From positions 1-37,653 of the IMG/VR virus record IMGVR_UViG_3300027302_000014: a DNA stretch of 37,653 bases; one strand, written 5' to 3'. The notes under the pieces were generated by a model. The model was not told where the DNA came from and did not search any database. It worked only from the letters and a program-made list of their open reading frames with translations. Position 1 is the first letter of the stretch; the number at the start of each line of letters is the position of its first letter. Below are positions 1 through 7,628 of the stretch, one piece after another. Position numbers and translations under genes: made by a program. This DNA comes from a virus.

Positions 1-22
1 AGGGTGACGCATCAGGTCACAT

Positions 23-60
23 GGGGGGGGTACATGGATTGCGCAGCGCACGGCCCCCCC
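23..60. repeat. G8/C7 inverted repeat (stem-loop)
   Basis: Eight consecutive G (23-30) face seven consecutive C (54-60), giving a 7-bp all-GC stem with a loop of about 23 nt. The loop holds a second palindromic element, GCGC-A-GCGC, at 41-49. There is no T-run after the stem, so it does not look like a normal intrinsic terminator. It could be a transcription block for an upstream gene outside the window, a structure used in packaging, or a sequencing-prone homopolymer pair. Confidence 0.45.
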
Positions 61-218
61 TACTAGTAGTAACCCGCATAAAGCACGACCCCAAAAATAG
101 AACGTGTAAAGTTAGCTTGAATTAAACCGGTAATTTGTGCTCGGGGTATCCATCGCGCATACACAAACATCTTGTTGTATTGTTATCCGAAGTTCCTAAA
201 CCCCCGTTTGTAGTTTGC

Positions 219-249
219 TTGACACACCCGTCATCCCCCGTGCTATATT
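219..249 (+). promoter_or_regulatory. Sigma70-like promoter for the packaging genes
   Basis: A perfect -35 box TTGACA lies at 219-224. A -10 box TATATT lies at 244-249 and is preceded by TG at 241-242, giving an extended -10 (TGCTATATT). The spacer is 19 nt, longer than the usual 17, which the extended -10 could offset. Transcription would start about seven bases after the -10, at or next to the A of the ATG at 256, so the first gene would be read from a leaderless or nearly leaderless mRNA. Confidence 0.65.
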
Positions 250-255
250 CCGGCT

Positions 256-735
256 ATGGACAACCTTCCTCTCAATCACACCAAGTGGAATGATCGACTG
301 GCTTTTGATGTAGCGCTGACTCTTGAGGGCAGCGGGGACACGCTCCAAGAAATTATGGGGCGACACAACATAACAGCCAACGACATTCTTGTGTTCAATG
401 CCGACCACATATTCTTAAAGAAGGTGGAGCACTACCGCACCGAAGTAAAAGACAAAGGGCTGACGTTCAAACTCAAGGCGCGTGCTCAAGCTGAAGAACT
501 CCTCACCACATCTTGGATGTTGATTCACGACTCAGCAGTTTCGCCCGCAGTCAAGGCCGACTTAATCAAGAGCACCGTAAAGTGGGCGGGGCTAGAACCC
601 AAAGATTCTGGCCCACAGGATCAGAGTACCGGCGGTGTAAAGATTACCATCAACCTTGGTAACGACCCTCGGGATGCACGTACCATTGAAGCAACCACCA
701 CTGAGATCGAAGATGCAACTACCATCGAACATTGA
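256..735 (+). CDS. terS: Terminase small subunit (probable)
   Basis: The 159-aa product sits directly upstream of the large terminase gene and is the likely small terminase subunit, the part of the packaging motor that recognises phage DNA. What can be seen: an N-terminal helical region (about residues 10-50) compatible with a helix-turn-helix, then a helical segment rich in Lys, Ala and Glu (about 70-115), then an acidic Thr-rich tail. The assignment rests on position, size and this layout; I cannot name a specific small-terminase family. No Shine-Dalgarno sequence precedes the ATG. The -10 box ends only seven bases upstream, so leaderless translation is likely. The next in-frame ATG (355) would remove most of the predicted DNA-binding region. 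The 3' end overlaps the next gene by 23 bases. Confidence 0.7.
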   Translation: MDNLPLNHTKWNDRLAFDVALTLEGSGDTLQEIMGRHNITANDILVFNADHIFLKKVEHYRTEVKDKGLTFKLKARAQAEELLTTSWMLIHDSAVSPAVKADLIKSTVKWAGLEPKDSGPQDQSTGGVKITINLGNDPRDARTIEATTTEIEDATTIEH

Positions 736-931
736 AGACCTGTTTACCCAAACCTACAATGGATTTAAAGCCATAAAACTACGAAGCGCCAGCGAAGCCA
801 TCATGGTAGAGAACGCACTACAACGCGCCGAGAAGTCTTACCAAACAAAAATCACACGAAGCAAAAAGCGCGGGCGTGAATTCATCGTCTTGCTGGTTAA
901 CCCAAGCGAGGAATTAGCGTATGCCGCTTGA
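713..931 (+). CDS. Hypothetical 72-aa protein between terminase genes
   Basis: I do not recognise this 72-aa protein. It is basic, with a Lys/Arg-rich centre (around TRSKKRGREF) followed by a hydrophobic strand (IVLLV), which suggests a small alpha/beta fold. The start at 713 (MQLPSN) is preferred over the in-frame ATG at 656, because 713 gives only a 23-base overlap with the small terminase gene and the upstream residues look like a shadow of that gene. The 3' end overlaps the large terminase start by 11 bases, so it is probably translationally coupled to it. Position suggests an accessory packaging role, which is inference only. Confidence 0.6.
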   Translation: MQLPSNIEDLFTQTYNGFKAIKLRSASEAIMVENALQRAEKSYQTKITRSKKRGREFIVLLVNPSEELAYAA

Positions 932-2309
932 CATCGACTACACCCCACCGCCTACAGGCAAGAAGTTCATGGCGTCCAGTGCCAAGATGCGTACGCTTAT
1001 GGGGCCAGTGGGGAGTGGCAAAAGCGTAACGTGTTCTTTCGAGATTGTGCGCAGAGCGTCAATGCAAGAACCCAACGCTCAAGGTATACGCAAGTCACGG
1101 GCTGCTGTGGTGCGCGAAACAGTACGCCAGTTGCAGGACACGACGATCAAGACCTTCCTCGATTGGTTCCCGCCCGGACAGTGTGGGGCGTACATGCGTA
1201 CGACCAAGACGTACTTCTTCAAGGTGGGCGACGTAGAGTGTGAGATTATGTTCCGTGCACTGGACGATGCGGATGACGTAGCCAACCTGAACTCACTGGA
1301 GTTGACCTTCGCATGGTTCAACGAGTGCCGCGACATTCACCCCGACATCGTGGATGCTATGTCCAAGCGCATTGGGCGATTCCCCTCAGCCAAAGACGGC
1401 GGGCCGACATGGCATGGTATGTGGGCAGACACTAACCCACCGACAATGGATACATGGTGGTACTACCAGATGGAAGGGCTTGACCCCAAAGATGGTGTGT
1501 CAGCCAACAACAACGGGTGGGATGTGTTCAAGCAACCCTCGGGGCGCAGTCCATACGCTGAGAATATTGAGAACCTGCCCGACGGATACTACGATACGCA
1601 AGGGCGTAGCGAAGAATACATCCGTGTATACATTGACGGTGAGTATGGCCTGTCAAGTGCAGGTATGCCGGTGTACAAATACTTCAGGCCGGATTACCAC
1701 ATGGCGAAGGAACGCCTACGGCCTATCGTCAACGGAGTACGGCCCATCGTCATTGGCATGGACTTAGGGTTAACCCCAGCAGCGGTGCTAGGGCAGCAAG
1801 ACCCACGAGGTCGTGCCCTCATACTTGATGAGTGTGTATCGTTTGATATGGGGGTGCAGCGGTTTGTGCGCACCATGCTCAAGCCCCTGCTATACGAACG
1901 ATTCCCCGGCGCTCCGGTGTTCGTCATCGTTGATCCAGCGGGTACGCAGCGGGCACAGACTGATGAGCGCAGTGCAGTGGACATCATCAAGGCTGAGGGG
2001 ATGAAAGTTATTCCGGCTAAGACCAACGCTGTTGCAGCCCGCATCAACGCAGTGGATGAGTACCTCATGCGGCAAGTAGACGGTGACCCAGCGTTCCTTG
2101 TTGACCCCCGATGTACACAGCTTAAAGCTGCCATGATGGGTGGATACCGCTTCAAGCCTAAGGGCGACGGAGACATCGACAAGAACAAACACTCGCATGT
2201 GGCTGAAGCGCTACAGTATCTGATGCTGCACATTGCCTCAGCGGGTGCAGGTTCGGTACTTTCACAACGCCGTGATGTTAAAGCAGTTGCGGCTGCGGGG
2301 TGGACATGA
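921..2309 (+). CDS. terL: Terminase large subunit (ATPase-nuclease)
   Basis: This 462-aa protein is the packaging motor: an ATPase that pumps DNA into the prohead, joined to an RNase H-like nuclease that cuts concatemers. The N-terminal ATPase shows a Walker A motif GPVGSGKS (residues 28-35) and a Walker B-like stretch ending FAWFNE (to residue 135, the likely catalytic Glu). The C-terminal nuclease shows acidic residues at MDLG (Asp281) and IVDPAG (Asp338), plus a late HSHVAEAL motif (from residue 424). Length is normal for the family. The start ATG has a GAGGA ribosome site about 8 bases upstream, lying inside the preceding gene. The gene ends about 50 bases before an intrinsic terminator, so it closes the packaging operon. 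Confidence 0.95.
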   Translation: MPLDIDYTPPPTGKKFMASSAKMRTLMGPVGSGKSVTCSFEIVRRASMQEPNAQGIRKSRAAVVRETVRQLQDTTIKTFLDWFPPGQCGAYMRTTKTYFFKVGDVECEIMFRALDDADDVANLNSLELTFAWFNECRDIHPDIVDAMSKRIGRFPSAKDGGPTWHGMWADTNPPTMDTWWYYQMEGLDPKDGVSANNNGWDVFKQPSGRSPYAENIENLPDGYYDTQGRSEEYIRVYIDGEYGLSSAGMPVYKYFRPDYHMAKERLRPIVNGVRPIVIGMDLGLTPAAVLGQQDPRGRALILDECVSFDMGVQRFVRTMLKPLLYERFPGAPVFVIVDPAGTQRAQTDERSAVDIIKAEGMKVIPAKTNAVAARINAVDEYLMRQVDGDPAFLVDPRCTQLKAAMMGGYRFKPKGDGDIDKNKHSHVAEALQYLMLHIASAGAGSVLSQRRDVKAVAAAGWT

Positions 2310-2360
2310 TATGCTTAGAGCACTGCACTCGCAGTTGTCACCTCCCCTAGTTGGGATTTT

Positions 2361-2402
2361 GCCCCCTGTGTGCTCCCCTGCCACCGGGGGCTTTCTTTTT
2401 TT
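2361..2402 (+). terminator. Intrinsic terminator after terL
   Basis: GCCCCC (2361-2366) pairs with GGGGGC (2386-2391) and is followed directly by an 11-base T-rich tract (2392-2402, TTTCTTTTTTT). An alternative shorter stem can form from CCCC at 2374-2378. The A/T run is only on the downstream side, so it works for plus-strand transcription. It should insulate the packaging genes from the structural genes. Confidence 0.8.
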
Positions 2403-2419
2403 CCGGTAGTGTGTATACT
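2391..2419 (+). promoter_or_regulatory. Possible promoter for the structural operon
   Basis: A good -10 box, TATACT (2414-2419), lies just after the terminator and about 23 bases before the next start codon. The -35 region overlaps the terminator T-tract and matches consensus poorly (TTTCTT). A promoter is functionally expected here because transcription from upstream should stop at the terminator. The ribosome site AAGGAG (2431-2436) follows, five bases before the ATG at 2442. Confidence 0.4.
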
Positions 2420-2441
2420 GGCGCAACTCTAAGGAGCAGCT

Positions 2442-2801
2442 ATGCAATGTGGTCAAGGCAAACCGTTCACAGTAACGTCTACTAACTCTAAGATGGGTAG
2501 CGTAGCCGTCAGGTCTTATGAAAAGGGTGGTGTAGTTACAAAACCTGACCCTGATCCTAAAAGCATAGCAGGTAAAATTCAAAAGTACTCCCCAAATCAG
2601 TACGAAGCGATAAAAGAAACCGAGCAAGAAACTGAGCGGCGTGGAAAACAAGCCGTTAAAGATTTTGAGGATAAAAAATATGGTTCGGCGGCAGTTAATG
2701 TTGGGCGTGGCCTTGCATCTGCTGCGGATACGCTACTAGTTACAGGGCCAAAAGCAGCAGCACTTGCACTACGCAATAGAATTACTGACGGAAAAAAATA
2801 A
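2442..2801 (+). CDS. Hypothetical 119-aa charged protein
   Basis: I do not recognise this protein. It is hydrophilic and rich in Lys, Glu and Gln, with a helical charged centre (about residues 45-85) followed by an Ala/Gly/Leu-rich helix (about 85-112). A KGGVV element near residue 28 resembles short KGG motifs in other small proteins of this phage (see 10094-10243). The start is strongly supported: AAGGAG lies five bases before the ATG. The stop codon is followed without a gap by the portal ATG (TAAATG), so translation is probably coupled. It is the first gene after the terminator. Head-assembly accessory or host-takeover roles are both possible. Confidence 0.75.
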   Translation: MQCGQGKPFTVTSTNSKMGSVAVRSYEKGGVVTKPDPDPKSIAGKIQKYSPNQYEAIKETEQETERRGKQAVKDFEDKKYGSAAVNVGRGLASAADTLLVTGPKAAALALRNRITDGKK

Positions 2802-4865
2802 ATGGCCGGACTGACATTTCTTCGCGTAGTCAACAATACCGAACTTGCTCGGCAAGAACGGGAAACCACTGACCGCGCCTTACAAGAGCGTCAGAACCAA
2901 TCCGTCATCCTTGGCTTAGCAGGATATTTGCGCGAGTGCTGGGATGTTGCTCAGATGGCAAAGCGCCCTCTTGAGCAAAAGATGCTGCAAGCTCTACGTC
3001 AGCGTAACGGTGAGTACGACGCAAGCAAGCTGCAACAGATTCGCACACAAGGCGGCTCTGAGATTTTTATGATGATCACAGAGGTCAAGTGTCGTGCGGC
3101 TGAGTCGTGGCTGCGAGACATCTTGTTGGATGATGGCACACCGCCGTGGGACTTAAACCCAACACCTATCCCTGATCTAAGTCCTGCGCAGTCCAAGGAA
3201 GTACAGGGCATCTTTGCAGAGCGTGTGCTCAAGATGGTTGAAGACTACGGCAAAGCACCCAACGCCAGTGAGATACGTGAGATCAAAGAGATGGTGTCGC
3301 AGGATTACCGCTTTGACGTTTTGCAACAGGCACAGATTCGTGCCGACAAGATGAAGCTCAAGATTCAGGATCAGTTTGCACAAGGCGGCTGGGGTGATGC
3401 GTTTAACGACTTCATCACTGATTTGGTTACGTTCCCCTGCGCCTTTATCAAAGGGCCAGTGGTGCGCCGCCAGCGTGTGTTGGGTTGGAAGGTAGATGCC
3501 ACAGGTCGCACGGTTGTTGAGCCTACTGAACGACTTGGCCCCGAGTGCGAGCGGGTCGATCCATTTTATATATACCCTGAACCGGGGATCAGCAACATCA
3601 ACGAGGGGTACTTGTTTGAGTACCATCCTTTGAGTCGGATGCAGTTGTCTGATTTGATTGGTGTTCCGGGCTACGATGACGACGCTATACGCAAAGTGCT
3701 GGAGATCGGCAACGGCATGTCGTGGATTAACTTGGATGTAGAGTTACAGAAGAACGAGGAGGAGCGTAAGTTCTACTCGTACATGAAGCCTACGACTGAG
3801 TTTGATGCACTAGAGTTTTGGGGCAAAGTCAGTGGCAAGATGCTTATCGAGTGGGGTCTGACTGAAGAAGACGTACCCGATAGCGCACGAGAGTACGATG
3901 CCAACGTCTGGATGGTGGGTAATATCGTCATCAAAGCCGTGCTGAACTACGACCCCTTAGGTGAAAAGCCGTACTGCAAGACTTCGTTTATCAAGTGTCC
4001 CGGTGCATTCTGGGGTAAGGGTATACCCGAGATTATCGAAGACCTGCAAGGCGTGTGTAACGCTGCCGCACGTGCGCTTGTCAACAACATGGGTATCAGC
4101 AGCGGCCCGCAGGTTGAAGTCAACGTAGAGCGTTTGCCGCCAAACGAAGACATTACCCAGCTTGCTCCTTGGAAAATTTGGCAGACTATCAACGATCCCG
4201 TAGGATCGAGTGCCCCCGCTATTCGGTTTACACAGCCTGACTCTCGTGCTAGTGAGCTTGTAGCTGTGTACGACAGGTTTAGCAAGTTGGCTGATGACCA
4301 CTCAGGCATTCCTGCTTACGTGTATGGTGACCTCAACGTGCAAGGCGCTGGACGTACGTCGTCCGGCTTGTCCATGTTGATGGGCGCTGCCGGTAAAGGT
4401 ATACGACAAGTCGTGATGCACATTGACACCGATGTGGTCAAGCCCATTGTTATGCGCCAGTTTGTGTATAACATGCGCTACGACGAAGATGAATCAATTA
4501 AAGGCGATGTTCAAGTTATTGCTAAGGGCGCAATTAACCTTGCGGTCAAGGAAACTGTTAACATTCGCCGTATCGAGTTCCTTAACGCAACCGCCAACCC
4601 CGTTGATCTTGAGATTCTCGGTAAGGATGGTAGGACAGCGATTCTTCGTGAAGTCGCTAAAGGGTTGCAGATGCCTGTGGATGAAGTTATTCCATCTCGG
4701 GAGAAGTCAGGTTATCAAACCCAGATTCAAGCTAGGGCAACGGCGGCTGCTGCACAACAGCAAGCGCAAGCCCCAGCATCTGGCGGAGAGAGTCCTGATG
4801 GATCACCCAAAGGTGGAATGGAGGCCAACACAGTGCAGAATCGTGTGAGCGGGAAGGCAGCATGA
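2802..4865 (+). CDS. Portal (head-tail connector) protein
   Basis: At 687 aa this is the portal, the ring at one capsid vertex through which DNA enters and leaves and to which the adaptor proteins bind. Supporting features: position between terminase and scaffold/coat, a size between T7-type and P22-type portals, a long alpha/beta body with a central strand-rich part (about residues 215-280, with PCAFIKGP and DPFYIYPEPG), and a helical C-terminal region with many Ala/Gln residues (about 630-670), as in portal barrel tails. The start is immediately after the previous stop and has only a weak ribosome site (GACGGA), consistent with coupling. The end overlaps the next gene as ATGA. Confidence 0.85.
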   Translation: MAGLTFLRVVNNTELARQERETTDRALQERQNQSVILGLAGYLRECWDVAQMAKRPLEQKMLQALRQRNGEYDASKLQQIRTQGGSEIFMMITEVKCRAAESWLRDILLDDGTPPWDLNPTPIPDLSPAQSKEVQGIFAERVLKMVEDYGKAPNASEIREIKEMVSQDYRFDVLQQAQIRADKMKLKIQDQFAQGGWGDAFNDFITDLVTFPCAFIKGPVVRRQRVLGWKVDATGRTVVEPTERLGPECERVDPFYIYPEPGISNINEGYLFEYHPLSRMQLSDLIGVPGYDDDAIRKVLEIGNGMSWINLDVELQKNEEERKFYSYMKPTTEFDALEFWGKVSGKMLIEWGLTEEDVPDSAREYDANVWMVGNIVIKAVLNYDPLGEKPYCKTSFIKCPGAFWGKGIPEIIEDLQGVCNAAARALVNNMGISSGPQVEVNVERLPPNEDITQLAPWKIWQTINDPVGSSAPAIRFTQPDSRASELVAVYDRFSKLADDHSGIPAYVYGDLNVQGAGRTSSGLSMLMGAAGKGIRQVVMHIDTDVVKPIVMRQFVYNMRYDEDESIKGDVQVIAKGAINLAVKETVNIRRIEFLNATANPVDLEILGKDGRTAILREVAKGLQMPVDEVIPSREKSGYQTQIQARATAAAAQQQAQAPASGGESPDGSPKGGMEANTVQNRVSGKAA

Positions 4866-5077
4866 TCAAGCCTGAACCGCAAGTGATCAAGGCGTTAGCC
4901 TTGTTTGTTCGACAACACCCAGATTTTCTGGAGTGGCTTGAAGGATGGCGCTTGCGCGAGCTAGATCAGTTACCGAACGCAATCAACAACACCGCAGTGT
5001 TTCAGGGGCGCTGCCAAGTGTTGGGCGAGTTGGCAAAACTCGTCAAAGAATCCCCTGCGTTGGCGGCAAAGTTATGA
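4862..5077 (+). CDS. Hypothetical 71-aa protein
   Basis: This small, mostly helical protein is not recognised. Its start overlaps the portal stop (ATGA), so it is likely made by coupled translation. Residues 8-35 form an amphipathic helix with Trp, Leu and Glu (LEWLEGWRLREL), and the C-terminal half is a second helix. Short genes of this kind between portal and scaffold are frequent in related podovirus-like genomes. Connector or assembly roles are possible but unproven. Confidence 0.7.
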   Translation: MIKPEPQVIKALALFVRQHPDFLEWLEGWRLRELDQLPNAINNTAVFQGRCQVLGELAKLVKESPALAAKL

Positions 5078-5123
5078 TGAAACTCGCCGTCTTTAATCAC
5101 GCACACCAATAGGAGCGTTCAAC

Positions 5124-6158
5124 ATGGCAATACCAGAGCAAATTCGTAAGCAGACCGAGGCAGTTCAGCAGTTGTATCAACAACTCAACCCGGACGACAA
5201 CACAGGCGAATTAACATCCGCCGATGGCACCGTCACGCCCGTTGAGAATAGAGATAACACGCCACTTGCCGACGCTAACTCTGCATCGAACAATGCTGCT
5301 CCGTCATCCGCAAATGAGCATAAGTCGGATGATGACAACCTGCCGGAAGAAACCATTGTCCAGAAGTACAAAACACTTCAGGGTATGTACAACGCCGAAG
5401 TTCCCCGCCTGCACCAGCAGAATCGGGAGATGGCAAACCGTGTACAGCAGATGGAACAGTTGCTTGCATCGCTATCCGCACAGCAAACGAGTGCTCAGTC
5501 GCAACAGACTGTCGAAAAAATTGTTACCGACAAAGATGTTGAGGAGTATGGCGAATCGCTTGATGTGATGCGTAAGGTGTCCCGTGAGGAGTTAATCCCT
5601 ATGGCACAACGCTTTGCGCAGATGGAACAGATGTTTAAGCAGATGCAAACTAACGTAGTGCCGCAGGTGCAAGCCGTAGCACAACGTCAGCAAGTATCCG
5701 CAGAGCAAGGGTTCTGGGCTGAACTGACTAGTGTTGTCCCCAACTTTCGCCAGATCAATGACAACGACGCATTTCAGTCGTGGTTATTGTCGGCTGATCC
5801 GTTGACGGGCATTACTCGCCAGACATATCTCGACGATGCGCAGCGTTCGCTTGATGCAAAACGTGTTGCTAATTTCTTCCGTGCTTGGCTAGAGTCTACT
5901 GGACAAGCCGCAGTTGCTCAATCCACTGGTCGCGCTCAAAACTCTGAATTGGAAAAACAGGTTACCCCCGGTCGTTCAAGAAATACTGGAACACCTGCAA
6001 CTACTAATCAAGGTAAAATGTATTCACCGCAAGACATCCAAAAGTTTTTTAACGATGTCCGAACTGGTAAGTACAAAGGCCGAGAGCCAGAGCGTGACCG
6101 AATCGAACGCGATATTTTTGCTGCACAGCGAGAAAATCGCATCCAAGCTAATGCCTGA
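5124..6158 (+). CDS. Capsid assembly scaffolding protein
   Basis: The 344-aa product is the likely internal scaffold that guides coat assembly and leaves before packaging. It lies directly before the coat gene, is highly hydrophilic, and is rich in Gln, Ala, Glu and Asp. It has a disordered Asn/Asp/Ser-rich N-terminal third (residues 20-75), a Gln-rich coiled-coil (about 85-125), a second helical region (about 140-200), and a basic C-terminal end (GKYKGREPERDRIERD, about 315-330). A basic C-terminal helix is how known scaffolds touch the coat protein. The ribosome site TAGGAG lies about 8 bases before the ATG. Confidence 0.8.
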   Translation: MAIPEQIRKQTEAVQQLYQQLNPDDNTGELTSADGTVTPVENRDNTPLADANSASNNAAPSSANEHKSDDDNLPEETIVQKYKTLQGMYNAEVPRLHQQNREMANRVQQMEQLLASLSAQQTSAQSQQTVEKIVTDKDVEEYGESLDVMRKVSREELIPMAQRFAQMEQMFKQMQTNVVPQVQAVAQRQQVSAEQGFWAELTSVVPNFRQINDNDAFQSWLLSADPLTGITRQTYLDDAQRSLDAKRVANFFRAWLESTGQAAVAQSTGRAQNSELEKQVTPGRSRNTGTPATTNQGKMYSPQDIQKFFNDVRTGKYKGREPERDRIERDIFAAQRENRIQANA

Positions 6159-6174
6159 TTAAAGGAGTTTCACC

Positions 6175-7098
6175 ATGTCTTATCCCGTTTCCCCCGGTCG
6201 TCCCAATTACAGCGGTAACTTTATCCCTGAGATTTGGTCTGGCAAATTGATTGAAAATTTCTACGACGCCACCGTGCTCGCAGCGATCTCGAACACCGAT
6301 TACGAAGGCGAGATTCGCCAGTACGGTGACACTGTAAATATCCGTACCACACCGGAGATCACCATCCGCGACTACGTAAAAGGTCAAACCTTGGTCGTAG
6401 AAAATCCTGATAAACCAAAAATTCAACTAATCATCGACAAAGGCGAGTACTTCTCCTGCGTTGAAGATGATGTGGATAAGGTTCAATCGGACATCAACTT
6501 GATGGACACTTGGTCAAAGGACGCTTCTGAGCGTATGAAGATCAAGATTGACCAGCGCGTGTTGACCGACATCCTGCCCGGTATCGTAGCTGCCAACAAG
6601 GGCGCAACCGCTGGTGAGCAATCTGCCTCATTTAATCTCGGTACAAGTGGTTCTCCACTGACCGTGACTAAGGACGGCGCTTCTAGCACCACATCTGTTG
6701 TTGATTTGCTTGTTGACCTCGGCACTGTATTGGACGAAGCTAACTCACCTGAAGCTGATCGCTTTGTGGTTATTCCTGCCAAGATGGCTGGTTTGATCAA
6801 GAAGTCTGAACTGAAAGACGCTTCGTTGACTGGCGACAGCATGTCTATCGTCCGTAATGGTCGTCTGGGTATGGTTGATCGTTTTACTATCTACGTGAGC
6901 CACAACTTGAGTGTGTCTTCAGGTAAGTACAACATCATCGCCGGTCACAAGATGGGCTTCACGTTTGCATCGCAGATGACAAATATGGAAACCATCCGCT
7001 CCGAATCAACCTTTGGCAACATTATCCGTGGCTTACAAGTCTATGGGTATAAAGTTACCAAGGGCGAAGCTTTGGCAACGGCTGTTATCAGCTTCTAA
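6175..7098 (+). CDS. Major capsid (coat) protein
   Basis: This 307-aa protein is the coat subunit. It follows the scaffold gene and has a strong ribosome site (AAAGGAG). N-terminal residues (about 1-60) include a conserved-looking segment around IPEIWSGKLIENFYD. Next comes a strand region with IRTTPEITIRDY (about 58-70), an acidic helix resembling the HK97-fold spine helix (about 95-135), and a C-terminal beta-rich end. No maturation protease gene is visible nearby and there is no obvious cleaved prodomain, which suggests T7/P22-style assembly with a separate scaffold. The HK97 fold is inferred from family knowledge. Confidence 0.88.
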   Translation: MSYPVSPGRPNYSGNFIPEIWSGKLIENFYDATVLAAISNTDYEGEIRQYGDTVNIRTTPEITIRDYVKGQTLVVENPDKPKIQLIIDKGEYFSCVEDDVDKVQSDINLMDTWSKDASERMKIKIDQRVLTDILPGIVAANKGATAGEQSASFNLGTSGSPLTVTKDGASSTTSVVDLLVDLGTVLDEANSPEADRFVVIPAKMAGLIKKSELKDASLTGDSMSIVRNGRLGMVDRFTIYVSHNLSVSSGKYNIIAGHKMGFTFASQMTNMETIRSESTFGNIIRGLQVYGYKVTKGEALATAVISF

Positions 7099-7129
7099 GT
7101 CTCCCCAACATACTGAAAAGGAAATTAAA

Positions 7130-7585
7130 ATGGCTGCATATACTGACACACTCGGGTTCAATAAGGGTACTGCTGCGTACCCCGCGAACGTCACCGACAT
7201 CTCTAAGTTTGAAGTAACCTTGGACTTCGCCGCAATTGCTGCTGCTCGTTCTGCTGCTAGTGCTACGGCACTGGCTGCTGCTGACACGCTGCAAATAATC
7301 TCTCTACCTGCCGGTTCTATTGTTTTGGCGGCTGGTGTGAATGTGACGACTGCTGAGACTACTAACACAACTGCTACCTTTGACCTTGGTTTTACAGGTG
7401 GTTCACCGTACGCTGCAAACGTGTACGCCAACGACGTTGCTTCCAACGCTACCGGCCTGAAAGCGGCTGATCTTGCAAATCCATCCGTTGTGGTTACTGC
7501 TGACACGATTGATCTTTTGATCAACACCGCTGTCCCAGCTAACTGCGTGATGAATGTTTTTGCTATTGTTGCCAACGCCAACTAA
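7130..7585 (+). CDS. Small structural protein (possible head decoration)
   Basis: The 151-aa product follows the coat gene and is rich in Ala, Thr, Val and Asn, with alternating hydrophobic and polar residues typical of an all-beta virion protein. The chosen start at 7130 has AAAAGGA seven to eight bases upstream; an earlier in-frame ATG inside the coat gene is rejected because it would overlap that gene by about 85 bases. A motif TFDLGFTGGSPYAANVYA (about residues 83-100) looks like a capsid or tail surface domain. Decoration or stabilisation of the head is inferred from position. Confidence 0.65.
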   Translation: MAAYTDTLGFNKGTAAYPANVTDISKFEVTLDFAAIAAARSAASATALAAADTLQIISLPAGSIVLAAGVNVTTAETTNTTATFDLGFTGGSPYAANVYANDVASNATGLKAADLANPSVVVTADTIDLLINTAVPANCVMNVFAIVANAN

Positions 7586-7589
7586 ACCC

Positions 7590-7611
7590 AGTGGGGGCTT
7601 CGGCCCCTGCT
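7590..7611 (+). promoter_or_regulatory. UUCG-capped RNA hairpin between structural genes
   Basis: GGGGC (7594-7598), the tetraloop TTCG (7599-7602) and GCCCC (7603-7607) form a perfect C(UUCG)G-closed hairpin. It is extended outward by four more pairs, including two G-U pairs. There is no T-tract, so it is probably an mRNA stability or processing element, or a partial attenuator, lying between the high-level coat region and downstream genes. A ribosome site follows about 8 bases later. Confidence 0.6.
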
Positions 7612-7628
7612 CTTAAAAGGAGAAAATC

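Larger units (their letters stand above)
1..255. other. Non-coding leader upstream of the terminase genes
   Basis: I see no convincing gene here on either strand. The stretch contains a short inverted repeat (GTGAC at 4-8, GTCAC at 16-20), a G8/C7 inverted repeat at 23-60, and a sigma70-like promoter at 219-249 that serves the small terminase gene. The middle part (about 61-215) shows nothing I can name; it does not fold into a tRNA-like cloverleaf by eye. In terminase-proximal intergenic DNA of tailed phages a packaging (pac/cos) site is a reasonable expectation, but nothing in the sequence proves it. Confidence 0.6.

Noticed and set aside
61-215. tRNA gene or other structured RNA in the left intergenic region
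   Set aside because: No acceptor stem, no TTC-type arm and no CCA-adjacent pairing could be found by eye.
656-712. Earlier ATG (656) for the 72-aa gene
   Set aside because: It would add 19 residues that are an out-of-frame reading of the terS end, and would increase the overlap to 80 bases.
5074-5112. 12-codon frame ATGATGAAA...TAG before the scaffold gene
   Set aside because: Too short, with no ribosome site of its own; no attenuator-like structure is seen around it.
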